Assembly: GCF_000787575.1 (NCBI RefSeq)
Contig: NW_012236516.1
Span: 484,979-548,978 of the forward strand
Source: Acytostelium subglobosum LB1
Lineage: Eukaryota; Evosea; Eumycetozoa; Acytosteliales; Acytosteliaceae
Direction: 5' to 3'
DNA: 64,000 bases
Part shown: positions 10,041-19,977 of the stretch, in pieces
How the letters are laid out: every line of letters starts with the position of its first letter
How positions within the stretch are numbered: position 1 is the stretch's first letter
Notes under the pieces: model-generated
Database searches by the model: none
The model's input: the letters and a program-made list of their open reading frames with translations, nothing else
What the model was told of the DNA's origin: nothing
Program-made: the position numbers and the translations under genes

Positions 10041-12367
10041 ATGTCTGTCGCCAGTACCTCAACAGCAGATGACTTGATCACTCTTCTGGGTGACCCGAAA
10101 CCAGACGATGATGACATCATGCTCATCAAAAAGAACCTCGACGGGGTGACTCTGCTTCCTTTGTCAGACACCAAACCATTGACTGATGTTGGCATTAGTC
10201 TCAAAGTCGCCACAAGATTGATTGCTCTCCGCCCTCAACAAACGAGTAAGTACAAACAATATCGGCGCAATGTCTTCATTCAATTCTAACATACACACTC
10301 AAGACCCTGCTGCCAATATAGGATCACAAGGTGGCCAAGCTCGTAAGTACAAATGAGATTGAGTGATGTGTTTGATCGATACTGACACCTTCCCAGGTGT
10401 GATCTCCCCTATCAAGTTCAGGTCTGATGATTCTCCATTTGTGGATCGAGATGATTTCTTCTCGAAGATCGTCCCCGATATATTTTCGAACTACTCCAAC
10501 CGGGCAAAGTCGGTGCAGGCGCAAGATCAGAGCTTCTTTTTGATTGCTGGTGGATCAGGTATTGGCAAGGTTTGTAATTGACTATAGTAGTTTTCCCCCA
10601 TACCATCTAACATTTTCCTTATAGACACGAGCAGGAAGGGAGTTTGCCTCGATACCAGAGGACTATTTTGTCCATCATAATCAAGCCATCGCTGATCAAG
10701 ACTTCATCTCGGCAATGAAGAACCCAATCTATTGCTTTATCAATCTTGCCAATGGACATGCATTCTGCGAGATAGACCAGCACCCAAGAGAGATACGAAT
10801 TGGCGCTCGTGTAGCCCTCTCACAAAGTACTACGAGCAAGACACTCCTGGGCATCACAATGGAGCACAATATTCAAGCACTGGCTTTTGATGGAGTCATC
10901 CAACAGTTGCTGGCTGCCTCATGTAACCCCGTCACAGCAATCATCATCCACATCGATGAGTACCAAATCTACATCGACAACGTCACCAACAACCTTGTTC
11001 GAGACATTCCAGGTGACAGCTCCTTTGAGAAGCGAAGAACATTCTTCAAAGAGATGCTTCGGGTCATTGGAGCTCATATGGTCAGCAACACTAATCCAAA
11101 CCATTTCATTGTACCTATTTGCACTGGAACCTCTGCTCGCGACATTCACTATCTTCCAACGGAGAACAACTTGGTCTCTATCAGTCTCAAACCTCTTGAC
11201 AGTAGTGCTTGCCAGCCGGTGATCAACAGATATCTGAGACAGAACCAAGACATGCAGTCATGTCAATACTTTAAAGTTGGACTCGGAGACACCGGCTATA
11301 TCCCACGCATATTGATCAAGTTCCTCCAGTGCGCTTCCATCTCAAGAGAAGGGTTCACAGATCAATGTTATCAAGAATGCCTCAACTGGTGGAAAGAAAC
11401 AGGCCTCGACGACAAGAGCACGTTACAACTGCTTGCACTTGCACTTTCCTACACCCCAGTCAAGCTCGAGACAACCCTCTCATCTGGCCGAAGCATTGAA
11501 GATGTCCGACGAAATGGACTATTGTACATCGTCCCCTCCTCCTCGATATCAGGCAGCTACAGCATCTACATCCCATTTCTCATGCTCAAGTGGTATCATT
11601 CTTCAATGTCCAAGAAGCTGTTCCCACCTCATCTTCTCTTTTTCCCCTCTGAAAGTGGACCTTGGGAATGGCAACACTTTGAACTCCTGTTCCCATACTA
11701 CTTGGTGTGCTTGATCACAGCAATCATTCTGGCATCTACGTTTGATGAACGTCCGTTGACATTGCGATCAGCCTTCAGAGGAGGATATGGCGCGATAGAG
11801 CTCCCTGATTCGGTCATCAAGTTATTTCCCTCCACTGTCCTTCGTGAGGTCAACACAGATCTGACCACGACCAAAGTTCAGTACGTCATTGAGGGTTCTG
11901 ACCAGGTCTACAGTGGAGACTACACACAACTTGGCTCTGTATTGGTCTGTCAGAAGAATACCTACTGCATTGATCATCGCACATACTTCCAAGACAAAGA
12001 TGGCAATGGCATCCACACCTTCATCCAATGCAAACACATGTCGATCGATACCAAATCAGACCTCTTGGGACCAAAGGTGGTCAGGACTTGGTATCAGAAT
12101 GCTTTAGATTTTTCAGCCCCAATCAAGGACACTGTTATTTTGGTCATGGTTACCAACAAAAGAATACACAACCCAACCAAGTTGCACACATCCTTCAAGA
12201 GTCACTGTGCGTCGTTGGGTCTCAACAATCGCTACCTCGTCCTTCTCTATCAAGACAATCTTTCGACGTTCCTCTCACCTACATTTGCTCATCGTGGTTT
12301 GATTTCTTGTGGCGTTGAACAGCCAGACTTTGTTGACACACAAGATATTTCAATGGACGAGGAGTAG
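10041..12367 (+). CDS. Crinkler (CR)-type protein: SAM-like header, P-loop NTPase, REase-like nuclease; intron-containing
   Basis: Three coding blocks run rightward. The block at 10041 encodes a SAM-like segment (LIKKNLDGVTLLPLSDTKPL, then DVGISLKVATRLIAL). The block at about 10363-10581 contains a Walker A loop, AGGSGIGK. The block at 10715-12367 has an acidic IIIHIDEYQIY (Walker B-like) near residue 75 and a C-terminal part with D...FIQCKH, matching the D...(E/Q)xK nuclease core. Short GT...AG gaps typical of host introns separate the blocks. Published analysis of Crinkler/CR effectors describes this NTPase-plus-REase architecture and derives it from transposon enzymes. Within a TIR element it might therefore act in mobility rather than as a secreted effector. 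That role is inference. Confidence 0.7.
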
Positions 12368-12526
12368 TCCGAACACCTCTTATCTGGACATCAATAAACA
12401 CAAAAACTCTAGGTGGACAGTTGGTGAACTTTGGTAACTCTCATGTGCGTGTTGTTACGTTGATTGTGACTTAGAAGTAGATAGATGGATGAGTCATTGG
12501 ACGCTTTTGAAAGATGTTCTGATAAC

Positions 12527-12737
12527 TTTTATTGCTCTACTATCTCTACATCTCTACAATATCATTACCATTTCTGTTTTTATCTCTATTATTATTCTAT
12601 TGTAGAGAGAATAAAGATAGTATAATATAAGCATTGAAGCAACATTGAGACTGTATTTGATAGGAAATGAAGTCGCGATAGCGACGTAAAGTGAGCGAAG
12701 CGACAAAGCAGCGCCAGCGCCACGAGCCATCCACCAC
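12527..12737 (-). repeat. Right terminal inverted repeat
   Basis: Reverse complement of 6746-6972. It ends ...GAGCCATCCACCAC followed by ATCATT. It shares the CGCGATAGCGACG core and the CTACATCTCTACAATATC stretch with the left copy. It is slightly shorter than the left copy because of a small indel near the inner third. Confidence 0.85.
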
Positions 12738-12743
12738 ATCATT
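12738..12743. repeat. Putative right target-site duplication (ATCATT)
   Basis: Matches the six bases outside the left end (6740-6745). It lies only 17 bp before the start codon of the next gene. Confidence 0.5.
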
Positions 12744-12760
12744 AGTTGTAGTAGTATAGG

Positions 12761-14692
12761 ATGGAGTCGTTACAAATTACTTTACTTAAATGTATTACTT
12801 TATTCTTGGATAATGTTGATCAGGTGGTGTTGTCATTGACTTGTAGAAGATTGTTTGAACAAAGATATAATTATCTATGTTTGAATAAATGTGGACTATC
12901 AACAGATGGTCCTATAAAGGATGTAATAATAAGAAGTAAAATGAGATCATATCATCAACTACTACAACGTGACTTTATCGATACCGATCAACATGTGTGC
13001 ATCCAATCAAAATACGACGGATACGTTCAACCATACTATGATCTTTACTACTTTGCAATCGGTAAGTACAATGTTTGTGAGTGGAAGTTTGATTGGTATA
13101 GTTCCAGATCATACCAACTCATTTATTCATTCAATCTCAATCATCATTTGCCAACATCGATGCATCTTGATCACTCACTCACTCAATCAATCAATCACTC
13201 ACACTTGATCAATCAATCAGAGGATAAGAATGATCATAGTTGGAGACAGAATCTGATGAGATTGCCTCATGTTGGCTCGATTGAGTTTGTTGATGATAGA
13301 GATGAACCGTTTGATCAAGAGTTCTGGAATGGACTGGAATCATTCCTGGATGATGTGGTCAATATTAGATCAGTGTTGGATATTAGTTTCATAAAGCATT
13401 CATCACCTTTATATCAAATGGACCATATCAAACATATAAAGACCATGGTGATAAAAGGAGACTTGAACATGCCAATCATTCGAGCACATCTGCCCAGCTC
13501 GCTCAAATCACTGACCATTGGCGGCAATTACGATCACACACTGGACCATGTGCAACCGGACACCATGACTTGTCTCAGTCTTCATTTGGCAAGAAATTGG
13601 AATCAACCAATCAAACCAGGTGCACTACCGCAGAGTCTGACGATGATTAAGTTTGGAAAGGCATTCGACCAGTCGATACCCCCTGGAATGTTACCCCCGT
13701 CAGTGACCTCGATCTACTTTAGCTACGCATCCAGGTTCAACTCACCCTTGGATGGCGATCGTCTCCCTCGATCACTCACGCTTCTCGATATGGGCTTGGA
13801 GTCCAGGTTCAACTTCCCCCTGGTCAACTTGCCCAGCAGCCTCACCAACATCGCACTTGGCACGGCAAACAATCAAGTGATTATTCATCCTACATTGCGT
13901 CGTGTCAATCTACACAGTGCCAATCCTAGGTTGGCAATAGTTGGTGATCATCAAACTCAATCAATCTTCACTTGTCTCGTAAACATGAGACTGTTGGAGG
14001 TGCCCTCAAACATATGGACAACCATCAATCCAACATCATTTCCAGGGCTCACCGAGCTTTACATCAAAAGCTTCAAGGACAAGGACACACCAATCAATCT
14101 TTCAACACTCCCGCCCTCACTGATCATTCTGGACTTTAGGCCACACGGTAATTGGACACCGCCACCAAACACGTGTACTCATCCACTCCGCCTTCTCGAG
14201 ACATTGTCAATGTATATGGCCAACTTGGACAACAATAAGCTGTCTTCATGCTGGCTGCCATCAACAATTACCTCACTCAAGCTGTACAAATATCAACATT
14301 ATTTGGAAGTCGGTGATATTCCAACATCAGTAACATCACTCACGATTGAGGATGGCATGCCGCAATGGTACACTCGAACATTCCCCAGTGCATCGCTCAG
14401 ACATCTGTCTTTGAAGTGGCCACCGGCCAGCCACCATGAGGCCCCCAACATGTTTTGGCAGCGAATATGTGGCAATGGTGATGGCATTTGTGTGCTGGAC
14501 TATGAAGAGGAACACCTTTGCACTCTGCACCTGATCAGAATCAGTCAAACGTTGTTCCTAAACATGAACAATGATTTACTATTCAGTGGATTCATCGATG
14601 TTGATACATTGACCACACGACTAACATCAAGACGTAGGACAATGATTGATAATAGAGAACGTGCATATCATCGATACCAAGGATTCGATTGA
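12761..14692 (+). CDS. FNIP-repeat F-box-like protein
   Basis: A 643-aa protein with an F-box-like N-terminus (about residues 8-45, LFLDNVDQVVLSLTCRRLFE). Beta-type FNIP/LRR-like repeats of about 22 residues follow from roughly residue 240 onward: LPSSLKSLTIGG, LPQSLTMIKFGKAFDQSI, LPPSVTSIYFSYASRFNSPL. This large dictyostelid family is thought to act as ubiquitin-ligase adaptors. The start codon is 23 bp from the end of the mobile element, so its promoter must lie in element DNA or be missing. A GTAAGT at 13062 and CAATCAG ending at 13220 could define a 159-bp intron (divisible by three, no stop), so 643 aa may be 53 too long. Confidence 0.85.
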   Translation: MESLQITLLKCITLFLDNVDQVVLSLTCRRLFEQRYNYLCLNKCGLSTDGPIKDVIIRSKMRSYHQLLQRDFIDTDQHVCIQSKYDGYVQPYYDLYYFAIGKYNVCEWKFDWYSSRSYQLIYSFNLNHHLPTSMHLDHSLTQSINHSHLINQSEDKNDHSWRQNLMRLPHVGSIEFVDDRDEPFDQEFWNGLESFLDDVVNIRSVLDISFIKHSSPLYQMDHIKHIKTMVIKGDLNMPIIRAHLPSSLKSLTIGGNYDHTLDHVQPDTMTCLSLHLARNWNQPIKPGALPQSLTMIKFGKAFDQSIPPGMLPPSVTSIYFSYASRFNSPLDGDRLPRSLTLLDMGLESRFNFPLVNLPSSLTNIALGTANNQVIIHPTLRRVNLHSANPRLAIVGDHQTQSIFTCLVNMRLLEVPSNIWTTINPTSFPGLTELYIKSFKDKDTPINLSTLPPSLIILDFRPHGNWTPPPNTCTHPLRLLETLSMYMANLDNNKLSSCWLPSTITSLKLYKYQHYLEVGDIPTSVTSLTIEDGMPQWYTRTFPSASLRHLSLKWPPASHHEAPNMFWQRICGNGDGICVLDYEEEHLCTLHLIRISQTLFLNMNNDLLFSGFIDVDTLTTRLTSRRRTMIDNRERAYHRYQGFD

Positions 14693-15370
14693 TTGAGTTC
14701 AGAGTCGAGTCCAGTGTGATTGAGAGTGAGAGAAGTAGAAGTAAAGTTCAAAGGAACATTCAAAGAGTAGAGCATAGAATACTAAGTTATTTCATTCTGA
14801 TACTCGTCTAATGTTCGCAGCAGGGTCATAGGAGTGGACGAGTTCATCAAAGCCTAAATAAATGTACTTTTCGTCGGAATTATAAACTACACACACACTG
14901 ATTGTGAACGAGTCCATGCATGAATGCAACCCCCATTTCGGATGTGGAAATTTGATGATTGGTGAGTGAAAGATATTTGGATCACAACAAACAGAAACAA
15001 AGAAATAAAGTGATGCTTGAGCACACGCATCACCCACACACACACAACCAAACAAAGGGGAGAGTCATTGTTTCCCAAGATTCGAGATCGAATTGCGCAA
15101 CACAACTCAGAGTCTGAATTGTTACGAAATCAAACAAATATTTTAAACACAACAAAGTTACACAAATAGTGATAAAGATAAAGATAGAGATAGAGATATT
15201 TGGATTGATTGATCAACTTATTTAACTCACACACACTCAATCAATCGATCAATCAAAAACTAAACTATCAAGTTGCGAACGATCGCAACGCAACACAACA
15301 TATAACAATACAACTGTAACATTCAATCAATTATAATAATAATAATAATAATATAGCAAATATATGTATA
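14693..15370. other. Intergenic region, promoter side of the GPCR gene
   Basis: AT-rich spacer with a short CACACACA run near 15030, GATAAAGATAAAGATAG repeats near 15172-15196 and (AAT)n next to the GPCR start. No gene or structured RNA is apparent. Confidence 0.5.
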
Positions 15371-16513
15371 ATGTATAGTAGTAATAATAGTAATAATAAT
15401 AGTTATATAGGTTCAACAACATCAATGGATCAAGAAGAGGCAGCGATATATGGATGCAGCGGATCTAATGATCCAAGTGGGCATTGCTTCTCACATGAAC
15501 AGCGTGAGGTGTTGCATTATGTGTTGGTGGCAGGCTCATGCCTAACACTGATAGGCACGGGATTCATTCTCTTGACATTCTTGTTCAAACATTACAAGTC
15601 CGATGCAGAGGGCAGACAACAACAGAATGAAGACGGTGCCAAAATGATCTTCTTCATCACACTGCCTGGCTTCCTCGGTGCCTTCTTCTGGTTCCCCTGG
15701 GAGTCCAAGAGTCACAGCATCTACTGCATCATCCAAGCCACTGGAATCCAATTCTTTGAGATCAGTTCACAAGTCTGGTCAGCGTGCATCGTCGTAGTCT
15801 TTCTCAAAGTGTTGAGTATGTTGTGTGTCAGTGGCCAGTCTCGCGCGAGACCCATCAACTAACCATACACACGATCAATCAAACATATAGCACGATCAAA
15901 AGTAAATAAGAATAATAGACACTCAGCTGGAGATAAGATGGCATGGTTCCATTTGATAAGTTGGGGCGTACCTTTGGCATCAGTTTTACCATTCCTCGCA
16001 CTAAAGTTGTTTGGACCAACACCTGGACCATGGTGCTGGATCATGTCGCCAGGCCTGCGGCTCATCGTCTACGGACTGGGCTGCATCATTGTAATATTCA
16101 ACGTGACGATCTATGTGTACCTGCGCTACAAACTGCGCCACAACGAGGAGTACAGCGTGATCACACGTCGCTTCTTTGGCTTCATCCTGGCGTCGGTCAT
16201 CTGTCAGTTGCCCTCACTGGTCAACCGCATTCAGAACTATCTGGATCCGACCAATCCGATCTTTGCGCTCTATCTCATGCAGACGATACTGCAACCGACG
16301 CAGGGCTTTGTCAACGCACTGATATACGGCATTGTGGACGAGTACTTCTGGTCCTCATTTTACGACCAGTTCTGCTGTCTGTGCATCAAGAAGAAGACGG
16401 ACGACCTCGTTGGCATCAATCACTCCAGTCCCGAGCAAGACAGGTTGATCATCGACTATGAGTACGGCGAGTCACATCAATACAACTACTATATCAATGA
16501 GGATGATGACTAG
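15371..16513 (+). CDS. cAMP-receptor-like seven-helix GPCR (Crl/cAR class)
   Basis: Two exons, 15371-15815 and 15927-16513, join through a 111-bp GTATGT...CAG intron. The join reads FLKVL-TGDKMAWFHLISWG and the product is 343 aa. Three hydrophobic helices occur in exon 1 (LHYVLVAGSCLTLIGTGFI; IFFITLPGFLGAFFWF; FFEISSQVWSACIVVVFLKV). Four occur in exon 2, with the GPWCWI motif of the extracellular loop before helix 5 and the family-typical TQGFVNALIYG in helix 7. The N-terminus is Asn/Ser-rich and the C-tail is short and acidic. Dictyostelid Crl receptors influence growth and development; the ligand is unknown. The tail is shorter than in cAR1-type receptors, so this is more Crl-like. Confidence 0.9.
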
Positions 16514-18297
16514 TACATCATCCTACTCCTCTCAACATACCAACCAACAAATCAATCAATTAATCAATCAAACTCAACCTTTCATTCATTCAATCACCCA
16601 ACAATCAATCATTCAATCAATCAATTCATTAATTTAATCACATCGATCCAATCCAACAACACTGGATCACAAGTCAGTCAGTCAGTCAGGCAGCCAGTCA
16701 CATTCATCGTTGGAGTTGTATACTCACCAGCTCTGGATCGTGTACATCATCATAGATATATTGATATATCTAACGAATCCAAGATTCGTAATCAGAAACT
16801 CGTATTTTAGATGTGGATGGATTGATTGATCACCCATCACCACCTGACGATATCCAACTCAGTGGACAAGACCAATCATTCAATCAATCAATCAGTCAAT
16901 TAATCAATCGATCAAAGCATACCACAGTCACTACAGTCAGTCATTCAGTCAGAGTGGAGAGCGATGAGAGGAGATATATGATTGAGTATGAATTAATAAA
17001 ATGCGATGATGAATGATGGTGGTGGACTGTGTGCAGCATGTTGACAATTACCTTAAATGGTCATTGTAACAATGGGACAGTCTACCCTTAACCTCAACAA
17101 ATACTGTCTGTTGTTGTTTATTCATTTATATGTTTATTTGATGTTCACCAGTAATACATACCAAGATACACATGCATCTCCCCCACCTGACTGATTGATT
17201 GATCACAGTTTCTTAGGGGTTGGTGAGTGGTGTGAAGAGGTCGACCCCACCATCCACACACTTCATCATCATCATTGTTGTTGTTGAACACACACAAACA
17301 CATAATAACAATAATACGAATGCCTGAGTACTCTTAGGTCATGTGATGTGTGCTGATGTTGTATGTGTGTGGATTGCCAACAATGTGGTTCCACCTTAAC
17401 ACACACAACAACAACAACAAACACATCTTATGCTCTGATCAATCAATCAATGGTAGTGTCCATACCCCTGCAGCGAGTGATCTTGCCTGCAACCACATTA
17501 ACGCATTCCACAGGCCAGTCCAGTCCCGATATTTACCTTAGTAATACTAAATCCTATATTTATAACATTGAATACAACAATCAACTGTGGTTGGACCACT
17601 CACACACTAGCCCGCATCATAGGCATACAAGTACTAACCTAACCACCATCAGTAATGACATTATATTTAGATTTATATAAGCTATCTCATCAAGTGAATG
17701 AATGATGCACTGTCTATCACACTCTCTCTTTCCCTCATTCACTCACTCACTCTCACAGGTGAGGTTGGTGATCAAAAGCATACATCATTGATTCATACAT
17801 TAATAATCAATCAGACAGACAGACATCCAGCCATCCATCCATCAATCAATCAATCACACACTATTCGCATCGGCGCATCCCGTGATCATCATCTTCCATG
17901 TCACACCCAATGGATGATATCGCCACGGCGACACTCTCACTCAAACACACTCACACTCATCAATCAGAGCAAGAATGTGTGTTTGAGTGAATGGATGGAC
18001 ATTACTGATTCACACACAGACTCACATTCTCACTCTATCTAGACCTTACCTGACCTGACCTTATTAATACGTATTATAAATACTGGAAGTGGCGCCACCT
18101 CCACTCAACTCAATCACTCAATCAGTGATCCAACGATATTAGCATTTCATCTCCAATAAGAGTTCCCATTCTCCATTCCCATCATCATCATCATCAACAA
18201 CATCATCATCAGTTCTCTGTATCTAAAACTTTGAACGAGTCACTCACCCCAATAACTGACATCGGATATTATTCAATCATTAATATTATAATTTTGG
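16514..18297. other. Long intergenic region (1.8 kb)
   Basis: The first part is rich in TCAATCAATC and CAGTCAGT tracts. There is a short palindrome around ATATATTGATATATC (about 16756) and a CACACACAAC cluster near 17290-17410. Open frames here are repeat-driven and lack protein-like composition. It probably holds the upstream control region of the developmental GATA-factor gene that follows. No tRNA or known ncRNA was recognised. Confidence 0.5.
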
Positions 18298-19937
18298 ATG
18301 ATGGATCAAAGATATATATATCCAAGTGATCATCAACAGGCCTACAATCAATATACCAACAACAATAATAATAGTAATGGGGGACAACAACACATGATTA
18401 CCAAAAGTCCAAACTTAATATATCAACCAAATAATCATATTAATAATATTTCCAACAATAATAATAATATTAATAATAATAATAATGAATATATGTCACT
18501 TGCACCGCCACCCCCAAATACAATTAATAAGAATCAATACCAGGTACCTACCGTACCTACTTACAACACTGGATACTCAACAAGCACACATCATCAACAT
18601 CAACAACAAAATGTCAACAACAACAATCCAGTTCCATCAATGAGTCCTTGTGCCTCACCGTCACCCCATGCAATGCCCAAACCCCACATGACCCACTCCA
18701 ACTCTTTCCAAGGTGGTTATCAACCACCTCAACTATCAGTCAATGTCAATCTTGGAGGGATGAAGTCAAGGTCCAACTCGATTGAGGCTGACCTGGCCTC
18801 ACTCAGCCAAGTGCCTTCGTCCAACTCTGTCAACTCCACACCTCAAATGCAACCATTTGGCTCCAATCACATGTCATCCCCCATCCATGGTGGACACCTT
18901 TCACATCAATTAAGTCTAATTAACTATTCTCCGACCAGTTCCCCGACACCTTATTACACTCCATCAGGTGGCCAGATGTGTCCTGTGTCACCATCATTTG
19001 GACTCAATCCACTGCATCCTACTTCTCCATCAAGTCGACTCACTCAATCATTGTCATCACTGACCACTGCTTATCATGATAAGTCACGGGACCTCAGTGC
19101 CAATTCATCGCCCACAACTGTGATGGACTCGGGTGCAGTGCTCGAATGCTTCATTGAACTTCGTGATCTTGGCTCATCGATATCAAAGCAGTCCAAGGAG
19201 TCGATGGTCAATGGTGACTTCTTGAACGGCCTGGACAAGATCAAGCAGACTCTGGCAGCACTCGTTCTCAAGGTGGACAGCATCGATACATCAATGCAGC
19301 AGATCATTCAGAATGGCGGAGACTCGAGGATATTTGGCAATAGTGATGAGGGTAGAGTTCCAGTTTTGACCAGGCCCAGACGTTTCAGGAAGTCCAAGCT
19401 GAAGAACAAGTCTGGTGATCAAACACCAACAAGTGTTGGCGCCAATTCAACTGGTTGCGAGTCACCCGAGTCATTGGACAGCTCGGCTTCATCAATCAAG
19501 AATGGATCATCCAAGAGAAAGTCTGCAGAGTTGAAGCACTGCACATCATGTGGCACAACATCATCTCCAGAGTGGAGGAAGGGTCCAGCTGGCAATCAAT
19601 CGTAAGTCATCATACATCACTCAATCAATCATTCAATAACTAATCAATCAAAAAAATTAGACTGTGTAATGCTTGTGGATTGTATTTTGCAAAGTTAGTG
19701 AGGAGAGAAGCCTCACTTGCTTGGAAGCCTCAAAGTGTTGTAAAGGTCAATGACTTGTTGTGTGTGGGAGGTGTGGCTGCTGCTGGAGGTGTTGGTGCAA
19801 CTGCAGGTGGTGCCGCACAACATGGAGCACAACTTATGAATATTCCAATCAACAATCAATGCCAGGCCACTGTTCCCAGCAATGATCCATCATCTATGGC
19901 ATCATTGCAATCAAGTACATTGATCGTTCAGAAATAA
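18298..19937 (+). CDS. GATA-type zinc-finger transcription factor
   Basis: Exons 18298-19601 and 19661-19937 flank a 59-bp intron that splits the finger, giving 526 aa. The finger is C-X2-C-X18-C-X2-C: CTSCGTTSSPEWRKGPAGN, then QSLCNACGLYFAKLVRRE, with cysteines near residues 415, 418, 437 and 440. The spacing matches fungal and dictyostelid type IVb fingers, with the usual CNACGLYF. The N-terminal 250 residues are Asn/Gln/Ser/Pro-rich low complexity. A basic stretch (RPRRFRKSKLKNKSG) precedes the finger, and the tail is Ala/Gly-rich. It is expected to be a nuclear DNA-binding regulator. D. discoideum has many Gta proteins and StkA; I cannot say which is the ortholog. It converges with the PACS gene, leaving 40 bp between the stop codons. 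Confidence 0.9.
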
Positions 19938-19977
19938 TAATAAACTAAAGTTATAATAATAGTTATAATATTTACAA

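Larger units (their letters stand above)
6746..12737. mobile_element. TIR-flanked element with family B DNA polymerase and Crinkler-type NTPase-nuclease
   Basis: An element of about 6.0 kb is bounded by terminal inverted repeats of about 210 bp that are roughly 85-90% identical by eye, and by a probable 6-bp duplication. Leftward genes encode a family B DNA polymerase and several small proteins, two of them with Cys/His zinc-binding patterns. The rightward gene encodes a SAM-like header, a P-loop NTPase and a restriction-nuclease-like C-terminus. Polymerase plus TIRs plus 6-bp duplication recalls self-synthesising (Polinton-like) elements. However, I recognise no retroviral-type integrase, capsid protein, packaging ATPase or protease. 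The main reading frames are long and open, and the gaps between coding blocks look mostly like host-style introns, so it appears largely whole with at most a couple of doubtful interruptions. TIR divergence suggests insertion that is neither brand new nor ancient. Confidence 0.75.

Noticed and set aside
6746-12737. Integrase, capsid, packaging ATPase or protease genes inside the element
   Set aside because: I looked for their motifs on both strands and saw none, so I do not call the element a Polinton outright.
17363-18042. Open frames of about 100 aa in the spacer before the GATA gene
   Set aside because: Their text is made of repeat translations (NNNN, HTHT, INQS) and has no domain or splice partner.
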